Made by a program: the position numbers and the translations under genes. Shown here piece by piece: positions 34,820 to 45,969 of a stretch of 53,530 nt of DNA. Numbering within the stretch: the first letter of the stretch is position 1; every line of letters begins with the position of its first letter. The notes under the pieces were generated by a model. It was not told the DNA's origin. It made no database searches and saw only the letters and a list, made by a program, of their open reading frames with translations. Source of the stretch: Patescibacteria group bacterium. GTDB lineage: Bacteria; Patescibacteriota; Patescibacteriia; Patescibacteriales; UBA12465. The DNA is taken from assembly GCA_028705215.1 (NCBI GenBank), contig JAQWDY010000005.1, forward strand, positions 1 through 53,530. Reading direction: 5' to 3'.

Positions 34820-35257
34820 TTATATATTTTTTAATCGACGCCAACGCTTCAATGCTTTTTCACGAGCTAAAGCTGACTCCAACTTGATTGCAACTTGCGA
34901 CAGGTCATAATGATCATCGGTTTCTGCTTTTATCTTTGCTTGTTCTGCTTTCTTTCTTGCCAGCAATACTTTTTCCTCATTAAGCTCAAAGGCTCTTTCC
35001 GCGCTATCTGCTAAAATTACAATCTTATCACGCAAAACCTCAATAAAACCACCGGAAATAGACATGATTTCTGTTTCCCCATTTGCATCACGGGTTTCAA
35101 TTACACCTGGTTTTAGAATGGATACCAAGGGTATATGATCAGGCAAAACGGTTATTTCGCCCGCCTTGGTAGGCACAGTTATTTGCGTAATCTCCTGCCT
35201 TAAAACAACCTTCTGCAAAGTTACAATTTCAAATTTAATTGTTTTTTTAGCGGCCAT
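34820..35257 (-). CDS. atpC: F1Fo ATP synthase epsilon subunit
   Basis: 145 residues. The N-terminal beta sandwich contains ITVPTKAGEITVLPDHIPLVSIL, the conserved epsilon hallmark, and the C-terminal helical hairpin (about 95-145) ends in a basic RWRRLKNI. It couples and inhibits the F1 motor within the central stalk. It is the last gene of the operon, 19 nt after atpD, and is followed by a strong terminator. Confidence 0.96.
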   Translation of the reverse strand: MAAKKTIKFEIVTLQKVVLRQEITQITVPTKAGEITVLPDHIPLVSILKPGVIETRDANGETEIMSISGGFIEVLRDKIVILADSAERAFELNEEKVLLARKKAEQAKIKAETDDHYDLSQVAIKLESALAREKALKRWRRLKNI

Positions 35258-35276
35258 AGTAATTATTTATTCTTTC

Positions 35277-36680
<1,404 letters not shown>

Positions 36681-36683
36681 TTA

Positions 36684-37634
36684 TTAATCTGCTAAAGCAT
36701 TGGCGCCCGCACTAATTTCTGCAATTTCTGCAGTAATGCTCGCCTGTCTTGCCTTGTTATAAAATAAATTTAATTCCTTTACCATATCAGTCGCCGCCTC
36801 AGTTGCTTGATGCATAGCTGTCATTCTAGCGCTATGCTCAGACGCATTAGACTCTAAAAGTGCTTGATAAATTTGAACTGCTAAAAGTCGAGGTATCATT
36901 CCATCCAAAACTTCCTCTGGACTAGGTTCAAAAATATAATTATAGCCAGAAGAGGTATTTAAATGTTTTTTTTCTTTCTCTGCTAATAATTTTTTATTAA
37001 CACTAATTTTTTCATCTACAACTATTCCCAAATAATCATCTTCAACATCAATATCAACTGGTAGAAGCTGTTTCATTCGTGGTATCTGCTTAACTGCACT
37101 AACAAAATCAGTGTAAGCAACAAAAATTTTATCATACTTGCCACTTATAAAATCAGCAATCGCTAAGTTAATAATTGGCTCTATTTCCGTTGTCTCTGAT
37201 ATTAAATCATCTTTTGGAAATTGGGCAGCCACCTTATATTTTTGACCATAAATAACTTCCCCCTTTTTTCCTACTAAAATAAATTCAATCGGCACTTCGC
37301 TGTGCTTTTTAATAGAATCTTTTACCTTATTAATAATCGCGGAATTATAGCCACCACACATTCCCCGGTTTGAAGTAATTAAAATAACCGCCACCTTATT
37401 AATCTTGGTTCTTTTAACTAACAAGGGGTGTAAAGTGTTAGAATCTGATTGCTTTATATTTTTAGATAAATGCAAAACCGTCTCCCAACTTAAATTAGCA
37501 TAAGTTCGTGTTTTTAAAACCATCTCCACCGCCTTTCTCATTTTTGACGCCGCCACCATTTCCATTGCACGAGTAATTTTTTTTGTGCTACTTATTGATT
37601 TAATGCGTCTTTGTATTTCTTTAGTTTTAGCCAT
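36684..37634 (-). CDS. atpG: F1Fo ATP synthase gamma subunit
   Basis: 316 residues. The N-terminal helix MAKTKEIQRRIKSISSTKKI and the C-terminal helix with TEAATDMVKELNLFYNKARQASIT form the rotating coiled coil. It is about 25-30 residues longer than usual because of a Lys/Glu-rich insert in the globular part (VNKKLLAEKEKKHLNT). It transmits rotation between the c ring and the catalytic head. The gene follows atpA by a single nucleotide. Confidence 0.98.
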   Translation of the reverse strand: MAKTKEIQRRIKSISSTKKITRAMEMVAASKMRKAVEMVLKTRTYANLSWETVLHLSKNIKQSDSNTLHPLLVKRTKINKVAVILITSNRGMCGGYNSAIINKVKDSIKKHSEVPIEFILVGKKGEVIYGQKYKVAAQFPKDDLISETTEIEPIINLAIADFISGKYDKIFVAYTDFVSAVKQIPRMKQLLPVDIDVEDDYLGIVVDEKISVNKKLLAEKEKKHLNTSSGYNYIFEPSPEEVLDGMIPRLLAVQIYQALLESNASEHSARMTAMHQATEAATDMVKELNLFYNKARQASITAEIAEISAGANALAD

Positions 37635-37635
37635 A

Positions 37636-39156
37636 CTAACTTAGGTAATCGAGCGTATCTTTATAGTTATTAATTGTATTTTTGAGCAAAGTTTCCATCT
37701 CTTCATCTAATTCTGTTTTTGTAGCAAATAATTTTTCTAGCTCACCACTGGTTTCCGCTACTTGATACAATCCCATTTCAAATTCACGCACTCTCTCAAC
37801 TGGGACATTATCCATAAAACCGTTAATTAAGGCGTAATAGATTAAAACCTGTTTATATATTGCCAGTGGTTGATACTGATCTTGCTTGAAAACTTCATAC
37901 AACCTTTTTCCTCTTTCTAACTTACGTGAAGTTTCCTCATCTAAGTCTGAGCCAAACTGAGCAAAAGCTGCCAATTCTCTAAACTGTGCTGCTTCAAGTC
38001 GCATCTTACCCGCCACTTTTTTCATTGCCTTCACTTGAGCGCTAGAGCCAACACGAGAAACAGAAAGACCGGCATTAATCGCTGGCCTATTTCCTTTATA
38101 AAATAAATCGGGTTCAAGAAAAATTTGACCATCAGTAATGGAAATAACATTGGTGGGGATATAGGCAGAAATATCACCCGCTTGAGTTTCAATAATTGGC
38201 AGCGCGGTAATTGAACCGCCCCCGTTTTCCTTATTTAATTTACAAGCTCGTTCCAATAATCGAGAATGGAGATAGAAAACATCTCCTGGATAAGCTTCGC
38301 GTCCTGGTGGACGACGGAGTAATAAGGAAATCTCTCGATAAGCCACAGCGTGCTTTGACAAATCATCATAAACAATTAAAACATCATCTCCTTTAGCTAA
38401 AAAGTATTCTGCTACCGCACAACCAGCATAAGGAGCGATATATAAAAGTGAGGCTGGGTTAGAAGCACCGGCTAAAACAACGGTAGTGTATTCCATCGCT
38501 CCAGCTGCTTCTAATTTTTTTACAATTGTTGATATTTTAGATTCTTTCTGACCAATCGCTACATAAACACACTTAACATTTTTACCCTTCTGATTCATTA
38601 TAGTATCAATTGCGATTGCTGTTTTTCCAATTTGACGGTCACCAATAATAAGCTCACGTTGTCCCTTGCCAATTGGCACCATCGCATCAATTGCTTTAAT
38701 ACCAGTTTGCAAAGGCTCATTTACTGACTCTCTTGTAATTACCCCCGGCGCGATTTTCTCAACGGGATATGACTCTTTAGTCTCTGGTTTCCCCTTACCA
38801 TCAAGTGCCTCCCCTAAAGGATTAATTACACGCCCTAATAAAGCTTCCCCTACCGGAATACTTAAAATTTTCTTTGTGCAAACAACCTCATCATTCTCTT
38901 TAATATGCTCACCTTCACCTAAGATAATTGCTCCTACTAAATTATCTTCCAAGTTTAAAGCGACGCCCGCAATTTCTCCCTGCTTACTTTTAAATATTAA
39001 AATTTCACTCATCATCGCTTCACGCAAACCTGATACCAAGGCAATACCATCAGCAATTTTTAAAACGCGCCCCACGCTCTGTTCTTTAAGTTCAGCTTTA
39101 AATCCGGAGATCTGTCGCTTTAGCTCTTCAATGATGAAATCTTTTTTATTCTCCAT
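37636..39156 (-). CDS. atpA: F1Fo ATP synthase alpha subunit
   Basis: 506 residues. The P-loop is [10 protein letters not shown], and the conserved signature [17 protein letters not shown] with the arginine finger is present. It forms the non-catalytic sites in the F1 hexamer. Length and motifs are canonical, and the gene lies between atpH (9 nt) and atpG (1 nt) in the usual order. Confidence 0.99.
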   Translation of the reverse strand: MENKKDFIIEELKRQISGFKAELKEQSVGRVLKIADGIALVSGLREAMMSEILIFKSKQGEIAGVALNLEDNLVGAIILGEGEHIKENDEVVCTKKILSIPVGEALLGRVINPLGEALDGKGKPETKESYPVEKIAPGVITRESVNEPLQTGIKAIDAMVPIGKGQRELIIGDRQIGKTAIAIDTIMNQKGKNVKCVYVAIGQKESKISTIVKKLEAAGAMEYTTVVLAGASNPASLLYIAPYAGCAVAEYFLAKGDDVLIVYDDLSKHAVAYREISLLLRRPPGREAYPGDVFYLHSRLLERACKLNKENGGGSITALPIIETQAGDISAYIPTNVISITDGQIFLEPDLFYKGNRPAINAGLSVSRVGSSAQVKAMKKVAGKMRLEAAQFRELAAFAQFGSDLDEETSRKLERGKRLYEVFKQDQYQPLAIYKQVLIYYALINGFMDNVPVERVREFEMGLYQVAETSGELEKLFATKTELDEEMETLLKNTINNYKDTLDYLS

Positions 39157-39165
39157 ATGTATAAA

Positions 39166-39567
39166 TTAATTATTTAAAGTCCTTTTAAAATTTATTAGAT
39201 TTTGTTTTATGCTACCGTCGATTATTTTATCACCATAACGAATAATAAATCCTCCTAAAATCTCAGGATCAATTGTCTCCTTTATATTAATTTTACTCAA
39301 CTGGCTTTGTTTTTTTAAAAAATTAGTAATAATATTTTGTGATTCAGCACTTAACTTTCTGGCGCTAATTATTTCAACCTCCAATTCTCCTTCTTCTTTT
39401 TTTATGTCCGCCTGCAATTGCTCCACAATTTCAGTGAATCGATGCCCATCATTGTTTTTAGCAACTAGAGCGACAAAGTCAGCAATTATCTTTTTTGCAG
39501 CCGTTGGTTCACTATCAGCTAGTAAATCTTTAAGGGCTTGAGCGTATTGTAACACACTTATTTTCAT
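39166..39567 (-). CDS. atpH: F1Fo ATP synthase delta subunit
   Basis: 133 residues, shorter than the usual 175-180. The C-terminal part is recognisable by LGGFIIRYGDKIIDGSIKQNL, the family signature. The N-terminal helical domain appears reduced (MKISVLQYAQALKDLLAD). It links the peripheral stalk (AtpF) to the top of F1. The gene is 6 nt after atpF. The short form probably reflects genome reduction rather than truncation, since both ends fit. Confidence 0.9.
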   Translation of the reverse strand: MKISVLQYAQALKDLLADSEPTAAKKIIADFVALVAKNNDGHRFTEIVEQLQADIKKEEGELEVEIISARKLSAESQNIITNFLKKQSQLSKINIKETIDPEILGGFIIRYGDKIIDGSIKQNLINFKRTLNN

Positions 39568-39573
39568 ACCTTT

Positions 39574-40071
39574 TTAGGCTAAATCTTTTACAATTTTTTC
39601 TATTATTTTCTTATCAGACTCGTTATCCATTTTTTCCTGCAAAAACTTTTCTAAACTAACAATTAATAAAGAAGAGATTTCTTTTTTTACATCATTCATT
39701 AATCTGTTTTTTTCTTGAACTATTGCCTCTTTTTCCTTGTCAGTTTGTTTTTGTATATCATCCTGCGCTTTGTCTACTATCTCTTGGTATCTTCCCTCTG
39801 CTTTTTTCTTCGCCTCCTCAATAATTAAGCCTGATTCTTTTCTCGCCTGGGAAATAATCTCCTTGCTCTCTTCCATGGTAGTCTGCAGACGAGTTTCTGC
39901 TGCCTGAGCATCAGCTACTCCTTTTTCAATCTTTTTTCTTCTTTCTTCAAGCATGTTTAATATCGGGCGATAAGCAAAGCGCCACAGTACTAAAACTAAA
40001 ATAGAAAAATTAACAAATTGTGCTATTAATATTCTGACATCAAGACCAAGGGCCTGTATTAGTCTATCCAT
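39574..40071 (-). CDS. atpF: F1Fo ATP synthase b subunit
   Basis: 165 residues. One N-terminal membrane helix (about 10-30, IAQFVNFSILVLVLWRFAY) is followed by a long charged coiled coil, RPILNMLEERRKKIEKGVAD onward, that forms the peripheral stator stalk. The length is normal. Only one b-type gene is present, so the stalk is presumably a b2 homodimer. A large hairpin lies between atpE and this gene. Confidence 0.95.
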   Translation of the reverse strand: MDRLIQALGLDVRILIAQFVNFSILVLVLWRFAYRPILNMLEERRKKIEKGVADAQAAETRLQTTMEESKEIISQARKESGLIIEEAKKKAEGRYQEIVDKAQDDIQKQTDKEKEAIVQEKNRLMNDVKKEISSLLIVSLEKFLQEKMDNESDKKIIEKIVKDLA

Positions 40072-40091
40072 AAAAAATAAAATTAAAAAAC

Positions 40092-40138
40092 AAAGTAATC
40101 TAACTCTTTGCTACAAAGAGTTAGACCGTCATTACTTT
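40092..40138 (-). other. Intercistronic hairpin between atpE and atpF
   Basis: An inner perfect 11-bp stem, CTAACTCTTTG / CAAAGAGTTAG with a CTA triloop, is continued by an outer 8-bp stem AAAGTAAT / ATTACTTT with a 6-nt one-sided bulge. In the transcript it starts 6 nt after the atpE stop codon. No T run follows, so it is more likely an mRNA-stability or processing element than a terminator. Confidence 0.75.
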
Positions 40139-40144
40139 CTAATA

Positions 40145-40402
<258 letters not shown>

Positions 40403-40411
40403 TTATCATTT

Positions 40412-41167
40412 TTATATATTCACCTTTTCTTCTGCTTCAACTTCCATTTCTGACGCCATAGAAATAAAAACTAGAGTTAAAACAGCAAAAACAAAAGCTT
40501 GGACAACGGCTGTTAATAATCCTAAAAACAAAAACGGTAAGGGTACAAAAAAGGGCGCTAAAAATAACATAACGGCACCCAATACTTCTCCCGCAAAAAT
40601 ATTCCCAAATAAACGAAATGACAATGAAACTATTTTAGCAATTTCACCAATTAAGTCCATTAAACCAAGAAAAAAATTCAAAGGGCTAGTGATATTAATA
40701 AACTTTTTTAAATAAGCAAAGGGGCCACTAACAACAATTGCTACTATTTGAATGGTAATAACAGTGATTATAGTCATCATAAATACAAGGCCATAATCAG
40801 CCACAACGGATCGAAAAAGGGGCACCATCAGCTCACCGTTATTTATAGATACTGCTGCTTGGCCCGGAATATATGCTAATAAATTACATATTAAAACTAA
40901 AAAAAATTGGGTAGCAACTAAAGGAAAGATTCGTTTCGCTTTTTTACCCTGACCAATTATTGATTCGGTAAAATCATAAGCGGCAGAAATTAACATCTCA
41001 ATTATATTTTGCACCTTGCCCGGTACTAATTTTAAATTTTTTCTTAAAAAAAATGAACCGATTATTAAGGCTAACCACACCCAAAAAAACCAAAAAAAAG
41101 TATTGGTAATTGGCCATGACCCGATATAAAAAAGCACCTCTGGCGCTAAAGAAATGTTTAATCCCAT
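40412..41167 (-). CDS. atpB: F1Fo ATP synthase a subunit
   Basis: 251 residues, five or six membrane helices. The essential arginine is in LSFRLFGNIFAGEVLGAVML, the family hallmark, and the last helix includes QAFVFAVLTLVFISMA. It provides the two half-channels for ions beside the c ring. The C terminus is short and acidic (EMEVEAEEKVNI). It is the first core gene of the operon, preceded by the AtpZ-like gene. Confidence 0.97.
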   Translation of the reverse strand: MGLNISLAPEVLFYIGSWPITNTFFWFFWVWLALIIGSFFLRKNLKLVPGKVQNIIEMLISAAYDFTESIIGQGKKAKRIFPLVATQFFLVLICNLLAYIPGQAAVSINNGELMVPLFRSVVADYGLVFMMTIITVITIQIVAIVVSGPFAYLKKFINITSPLNFFLGLMDLIGEIAKIVSLSFRLFGNIFAGEVLGAVMLFLAPFFVPLPFLFLGLLTAVVQAFVFAVLTLVFISMASEMEVEAEEKVNI

Positions 41168-41205
41168 ACACCTTAAACTAGCCTATAAACTAGATAATTT
41201 TTTGT

Positions 41206-41496
41206 TTAATCAATCCCCTTTTCCGACTCAGTCTCTTTTTCGTTAATTTTTTTAGAAATTATTTCTTGACGATAATTGTCCATTAGTCTATTAATTTTTT
41301 TAATCTTTTTAAATAATAGTACATTTGTAACAATAAAGGCAAGCAGAATGCTGCCTAACAATATCCAGGGATAAGTTCCCAATAATTTATCAAGTAATAA
41401 ACCCGTTCCGCCAATAAGCAAAAGCGGGCCAAGAATAGACCCTAAACTATACATCGCACTAGCGACCACTATTTCTCTTATTGTTTTTTTATCCAT
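41206..41496 (-). CDS. AtpZ/AtpI-like membrane protein of the ATP synthase operon (96 aa)
   Basis: Starts at the ATG 41496; an in-frame TTG 18 nt upstream is less likely. Two membrane helices (about 8-31 and 40-60) with glycines in LGPLLLIGGTGLLLDKLLG, followed by a charged cytoplasmic tail, fit the AtpZ/AtpI family. Members help assemble the c ring or bring in Mg2+. Position immediately ahead of atpB supports the assignment. Sequence identity in this family is low. Confidence 0.8.
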   Translation of the reverse strand: MDKKTIREIVVASAMYSLGSILGPLLLIGGTGLLLDKLLGTYPWILLGSILLAFIVTNVLLFKKIKKINRLMDNYRQEIISKKINEKETESEKGID

Positions 41497-41530
41497 TATT
41501 AAAGCAATTAACAAACAACCAACACTATAT

Positions 41531-41559
41531 TTTATAATTCACTCCAGAAAAAAAGTCAA
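41531..41559 (-). promoter_or_regulatory. ATP synthase operon promoter
   Basis: Minus strand: TTGACT (41559-41554), exactly 17 bp, TATAAA (41536-41531). It lies 34 nt before the first ATG of the operon. Confidence 0.75.
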
Positions 41560-41585
41560 GGTAAGAAAAAAAATTAAATAAATTA

Positions 41586-42440
41586 TTAAATTCTAAATAA
41601 ATTTCGAGCTGTAGCAGTGGTTTTCTCTGCCACCTTCTCCATTTTTATTCCTTTAATATCAGCTATTTTCTGTGCCACATATTGCACCAGTAAAGGCTCA
41701 TTTCTTTGACCACGATATGGTTCTGGGGTCATATAAGGAGAGTCCGTTTCAATCATCATTCTGTCAAGAGGAGTTTTACGAATTAAATCATCCCAATTAC
41801 GAGAAAAAGTAATAAGGCCAGTAAAAGAAATGATAAGCCCTAGATTAAAGTATTTCCAAGCTAAGTCTTCGTTACCAGAAAAACAATGGAGCACGCCCCA
41901 AGGACGGTTTGTGGGTAAAAGATGTCCATATTCCTTTTTAAAGTCTTGTAACATTTCCAATAGATCATCATGGGCCTGACGACAATGAATTATAACCGGC
42001 AAATCAAGATTGCGCGCTAAAAAAATCTGAGCAGCAAAAACTTCTTGCTGTTTTTTCTTTAAATCATTTTGATTTTTAGCTGGATCAAGATGATAATAAT
42101 CAAGACCAATTTCGCCAATTGCTACAACTTTTTCAAACTTTGCTAACTTCTCATAACTCCCATAATCAAATTCTTCACTTTTTAAATTTGTTTCATATTC
42201 ATCACTCTTGCTAGTATCAGAAGTTGCCAAATTTTCTTGCAAATAAATAGGGTGCAAGCCAACTGCGGCATAAACACCTTTTTCGTATTTGTTTGCATAA
42301 TTTAAAGCCCGATTTGATGTTTTATACTCTGAGCCAACCAGTATCATCCAGGTATCATTGTCTAAAGCTCGCCTTATAGTCTCGTCCGAGTCATCTTTAT
42401 AATCATCAAAATTAATATGAGCGTGTGTATCGATTAACAT
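41586..42440 (-). CDS. tatD: TatD-family metal-dependent hydrolase
   Basis: 284 residues. The metal-binding motifs of the TatD family are all present: DTHAHINFDDY, GEIGLDYYH, VIIHCRQAHDD, LHCFSGNE and IETDSPYMTPEPYRGQRNEP. The family comprises Mg2+-dependent deoxyribonucleases that act in DNA repair and quality control. Residues 70-95 (SDTSKSDEYETNLKSEEFDYG) form an extra acidic loop. The gene stands between two promoter/terminator regions: the terminator of the heat-shock operon upstream and the ATP synthase promoter downstream. Confidence 0.94.
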   Translation of the reverse strand: MLIDTHAHINFDDYKDDSDETIRRALDNDTWMILVGSEYKTSNRALNYANKYEKGVYAAVGLHPIYLQENLATSDTSKSDEYETNLKSEEFDYGSYEKLAKFEKVVAIGEIGLDYYHLDPAKNQNDLKKKQQEVFAAQIFLARNLDLPVIIHCRQAHDDLLEMLQDFKKEYGHLLPTNRPWGVLHCFSGNEDLAWKYFNLGLIISFTGLITFSRNWDDLIRKTPLDRMMIETDSPYMTPEPYRGQRNEPLLVQYVAQKIADIKGIKMEKVAEKTTATARNLFRI

Positions 42441-42452
42441 TATTTTTCATTT

Positions 42453-42477
42453 AAAAAACGCGTATAACGCGTTTTTT
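42453..42477 (-). terminator. Terminator ending the heat-shock operon
   Basis: AAAAAACGCGT / ACGCGTTTTTT, 11-bp stem with an ATA loop, between the acidic small gene and tatD. Confidence 0.88.
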
Positions 42478-42497
42478 ACTTATTAAAACCATTTTCT

Positions 42498-42704
42498 TTA
42501 ATCTTCTTTATTTAGGTCAACATCACCTGACTCCTCATTATAATTTGCCTCTTCTTCTATAATTTCTTTAACATTTTCTGGCTCAGTTTGATCGCTGATA
42601 ATGTCTTCTGAAGCTTCAGTTTTTAAATCAGATAAAGATGCCGTTTCCGGCCTTTCTTCATTTTTTGACGTCCCCTTAAAAAGCTTAGTAAACCAATTTG
42701 CCAT
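42498..42704 (-). CDS. Small acidic protein (68 aa)
   Basis: Not recognised. The N terminus is basic and amphipathic (MANWFTKLFKGTSK), while the rest is very acidic (many Glu/Asp) and probably disordered. No membrane helix or signal peptide. It lies 74 nt after dnaJ and before the operon terminator, so it is probably part of the heat-shock transcript. The WFTKLFKG-type start resembles membrane-surface binding helices, but that is speculation. Function unknown. Confidence 0.6.
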   Translation of the reverse strand: MANWFTKLFKGTSKNEERPETASLSDLKTEASEDIISDQTEPENVKEIIEEEANYNEESGDVDLNKED

Positions 42705-42778
42705 AAAATTAATAGTTAGTTAATAACTACTTTTATTTTAGCATTTTAGCCTTAAAAGTCAATAAAAATACTCTTTTA

Positions 42779-43861
42779 TTATAAACCAAGCTCCACTAGA
42801 GTATTTTTTTGTTTTTTTGTCAAATTCTTAGGTATTTTTACCTTAACTCTTACATAGTGGTCCCCTTTCCCGTTAGCTCTTAAGCGACTTACTCCTTTTT
42901 CTTTAAGTTTAAAAATTGTGCCCGACTGTGTTCCTTCAGGGATTTTCAATTTCACCTTTCCCTCTACTGTGTCAATTTCAATTTTATCTCCTAGTATAGC
43001 TTGCGTAACAGAAATCTCCTCTTCAGTTTTTATATCATAATCATCACGTTGAAATTTTTTATGGGGTAGAACTTGTATTCGCAAAAACAAATCACCAGCT
43101 GGCGCCCCCTTTTCTCCAGCTTCGCCCTTGCCGCTTAAACGGATTGATTCGCCACTATTTATCCCAGCAGGTATCTTTACTTTCAAGTCTTCCTGTTTTT
43201 TATAAACACCGCTGCCACCACATTTTGAACAATTTTCACTATAAGTCTTACCTTCACCACCACACTGAGAGCAAGCTTGCTTTGTTTGAATATTTCCTAA
43301 AATAGTGCGCTGCAACTTAACAACAAAACCGGAGCCATGACAACTAGGACAAGTTTCTACCTTGGCCCCCGGCTCAGCGCCACTGCCATCACACTTATCA
43401 CATTTTGATTTTTTAGAAAAACTAATTTCTTTTTCTCCACCAAAGACAGCTTCTAAAAAATCAAGTTTAACAAGTATTTCTATATCACGACCAGCAGTTT
43501 CTCGTCTTGAGCGTGAATGAGATCTGCCAAAACCAAATATATCTCCAAAACCGCCAAACATATCACTTATATCATCAAAGTCAAAATTAGCTCCATTTTG
43601 AAATCCAGAAAATCCGCCCCAATTTTGTCCACCAGAAAAACCGCCACCATTATTATTAAAGGTGGTTCCAAATTGATCATATTGCTTACGTTTAGTCTCA
43701 TTTCCCAAAACCTGATAAGCTTCATTTATTTCTTTAAATTTCTCCTCATCGCCGCCTTTATCAGGATGATGCTCATGTGCCTTTTTACGAAAAGCGGTTT
43801 TAATTTCATCGCTGCTTGCGCCCTTAGAAACACCCAAGACGCTATAATAGTCCTTAGACAT
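42779..43861 (-). CDS. dnaJ: Chaperone DnaJ (type I Hsp40)
   Basis: 360 residues. The J domain (1-65) has HPD in HEHHPDKGGDEEK. A Gly/Phe/Asn-rich region follows (about 70-110), then four zinc-finger repeats CxxCxGxG (CDKCDGSG, CPSCHGSG, CSQCGGEG, CSKCGGSG), and the two client-binding beta domains. All elements of type I DnaJ are intact. It delivers substrates to DnaK and triggers its ATPase. It lies downstream of dnaK, with a stable hairpin in the 83-nt gap. Confidence 0.98.
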   Translation of the reverse strand: MSKDYYSVLGVSKGASSDEIKTAFRKKAHEHHPDKGGDEEKFKEINEAYQVLGNETKRKQYDQFGTTFNNNGGGFSGGQNWGGFSGFQNGANFDFDDISDMFGGFGDIFGFGRSHSRSRRETAGRDIEILVKLDFLEAVFGGEKEISFSKKSKCDKCDGSGAEPGAKVETCPSCHGSGFVVKLQRTILGNIQTKQACSQCGGEGKTYSENCSKCGGSGVYKKQEDLKVKIPAGINSGESIRLSGKGEAGEKGAPAGDLFLRIQVLPHKKFQRDDYDIKTEEEISVTQAILGDKIEIDTVEGKVKLKIPEGTQSGTIFKLKEKGVSRLRANGKGDHYVRVKVKIPKNLTKKQKNTLVELGL

Positions 43862-43903
43862 AATAATTTCAAACCTATAACCTATTAATTAATTTAACAA
43901 GCC

Positions 43904-43924
43904 GCCCCTTAGATGAAAAGGGGC
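43904..43924 (-). other. Intercistronic hairpin between dnaK and dnaJ
   Basis: A GC-rich 7-bp stem, GCCCCTT / AAGGGGC, with a 7-nt loop, 20 nt after the dnaK stop codon in the transcript. No U run follows. Confidence 0.65.
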
Positions 43925-43944
43925 AGCCTATAAATAAACTAAAT

Positions 43945-45861
43945 TTATTTATTTTCCTCTACTTCACCTTCAACAACTTCTTCATCCGCTTTTTTCTCAT
44001 CTTCCTTTTTATCCTCTTTTCCTGACTCTTTTCCTGCTTCTTGTGCATTCTCAGGATTTGGCTGCGCCTGGTACATCGCTGCTCCAATTTTTTGCGCCAC
44101 CACGTTGACCTCTTCTAGCTTCTTTTTTATTTCATCAAGATTATCAGTTTCTTTTACCTTCTTAAGCGCCTCTATCTTTTCTTCTAATTCTTTTTTATCT
44201 TCCGCCTTCATTTTATCGCCTGATTCCTTTAACATCTTTTCTGTAGTGAAGACAACGGCATCCGCCTGATTCTTAGTTTCAACAGCTTCTTTCTTCTTTT
44301 TATCTTCTTCAGCGTGCATTTCTGCTTCTTTTTTCATTTTCTCAATCTCTTCCGAAGATAGACCGGACGAGGCAGTGATAGTTATTTTCTGTTGCTTATT
44401 CGTTGCCTTATCGGTTGCTGAAACATTTAATATTCCATTGGCATCAAGATCAAACTTAACTTCAACTTGTGGTACTCCTCGTGGAGCTGAAGGAATGCCA
44501 TCTAAAATAAAGCGTCCTAAGGTCTTATTATCTCCTGCCATTGGCCTTTCTCCCTGAACAATGTGTATTTCTACACTAGTTTGGCCATCAGCAGCTGTGG
44601 AGAAAACTTGAGATTTTGAAGTGGGGATAGTAGTGTTTTTTTCAATCAAAGGCGTCGCCACCCCTCCCATGGTTTCAATACCAAGAGTAAGCGGAGTCAC
44701 ATCAAGAAGCAAAACGTCTTTAACATCACCTTGAAGAACACCAGCTTGAACAGCGGCGCCAAGCGCTACCACCTCATCAGGATTGACAGTTAAGTTAGGT
44801 TCTTTTTTAAAGTAATCTTTAACAATCTTTTGCACTAAGGGCATACGAGTCATGCCACCAACTAATAAAATCTCATTAATTTCTTCTAATTTAAAGCCTG
44901 AATCAGCAATTGCCTTCTTGCAAGGCTCAATAGTTTTTTCTATCAAATCTTCTACTAATGACTCCATTTTAGAACGAGACAACTTCATCATTAAATGCTT
45001 GGGTCCGTTAGCATCAGTTGTGATAAAGGGTTGATTAATTTCTGTTTCTTGAGAAGTAGAAAGCTCAATCTTCGCCTTTTCTGCTGACTCCTTTATTCTC
45101 TGCAAGGCTAATGTGTCCTGTGATAAATCAATACCTTGCTCACGTTTAAACTCTTCAATAATCCAATTTATAATCCTTTGATCAAAATCTTCTCCTCCTA
45201 AATGAGTGTCTCCATTGGTAGCCTTCACTTCGACTGTATCTGAAGAAATATCAAGGACAGAAACGTCAAAGGTTCCTCCTCCTAAATCGTAAACAACAAT
45301 TTTTTGTCCACTTTTTTTATCAAAACCATAGGCAAGCGCTGCTGCTGTTGGCTCATTGATAATACGCTTTACCTCTAAACCAGCGATTTGCCCCGCATCT
45401 TTGGTGGCTTGACGTTGAGAGTCGTTAAAATAAGCGGGCACAGTTATAATTGCCTCAGTTATCTTTTCACCTAACTTCGCCTCAGCGTCAGCTTTTAACT
45501 TTGATAAAATCATAGCTGATATCTCTTGCGGAGTATAATCTTTATCTCCCATTTTTACTTTAACGCCTTCTCCTGCTTGCACAATTTTATAGGGCGCAGT
45601 TTTTAAATCACGCTGCACCTCTTCTTCGTTAAAATGACGACCGATTAAACGTTTCACCGCATACACGGTATTTTCGGGATTAATAACCGCTTGTCTTTTA
45701 GCGGCACCGCCAATTATTCTTTCCGCATTTTTTGATATTGCAGCCACCGAGGGAGTTGTACGATTACCCTCTATGTTTTCAATTATTTTTGGACTACCGC
45801 CTTGCATAATCGCCATAGCGGAGTTCGTGGTTCCCAAATCGATTCCTAATATTTTTCCCAT
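43945..45861 (-). CDS. dnaK: Chaperone DnaK (Hsp70)
   Basis: 638 residues. The nucleotide-binding domain opens with [20 protein letters not shown] and includes [15 protein letters not shown]. The substrate-binding domain contains [18 protein letters not shown], and the lid is followed by an acidic low-complexity tail rich in Lys and Glu (ending EGEVEENK). It is the central Hsp70 motor with DnaJ and GrpE. It is encoded third from last in the HrcA-controlled operon. There is no Shine-Dalgarno sequence. Confidence 0.99.
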   Translation of the reverse strand: MGKILGIDLGTTNSAMAIMQGGSPKIIENIEGNRTTPSVAAISKNAERIIGGAAKRQAVINPENTVYAVKRLIGRHFNEEEVQRDLKTAPYKIVQAGEGVKVKMGDKDYTPQEISAMILSKLKADAEAKLGEKITEAIITVPAYFNDSQRQATKDAGQIAGLEVKRIINEPTAAALAYGFDKKSGQKIVVYDLGGGTFDVSVLDISSDTVEVKATNGDTHLGGEDFDQRIINWIIEEFKREQGIDLSQDTLALQRIKESAEKAKIELSTSQETEINQPFITTDANGPKHLMMKLSRSKMESLVEDLIEKTIEPCKKAIADSGFKLEEINEILLVGGMTRMPLVQKIVKDYFKKEPNLTVNPDEVVALGAAVQAGVLQGDVKDVLLLDVTPLTLGIETMGGVATPLIEKNTTIPTSKSQVFSTAADGQTSVEIHIVQGERPMAGDNKTLGRFILDGIPSAPRGVPQVEVKFDLDANGILNVSATDKATNKQQKITITASSGLSSEEIEKMKKEAEMHAEEDKKKKEAVETKNQADAVVFTTEKMLKESGDKMKAEDKKELEEKIEALKKVKETDNLDEIKKKLEEVNVVAQKIGAAMYQAQPNPENAQEAGKESGKEDKKEDEKKADEEVVEGEVEENK

Positions 45862-45925
45862 ATTTTTATTATTTTATTTAAACTTTTTTAATTATTTAGC
45901 TATTTTCTTTTTTAAACTATTATTA

Positions 45926-45963
45926 GCTCAAACCTGGTCCCAAACAAGGACCAGTTTTTGAGC
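45926..45963 (-). other. Intercistronic hairpin between hsp20 and dnaK
   Basis: CTGGTCC / GGACCAG with a 7-nt loop, continued outward by GCTCAAA / TTTGAGC across a small internal loop: about 14 bp in all. It begins 6 nt after the hsp20 stop codon and is not followed by a U run on that strand. Confidence 0.75.
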
Positions 45964-45969
45964 CAACAA

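Noticed and set aside
38666-39169. 167-codon plus-strand ORF opposite atpA
   Set aside because: Mirrors the atpA codons; composition is Ser/Pro/Ile-rich as expected of an antisense shadow.
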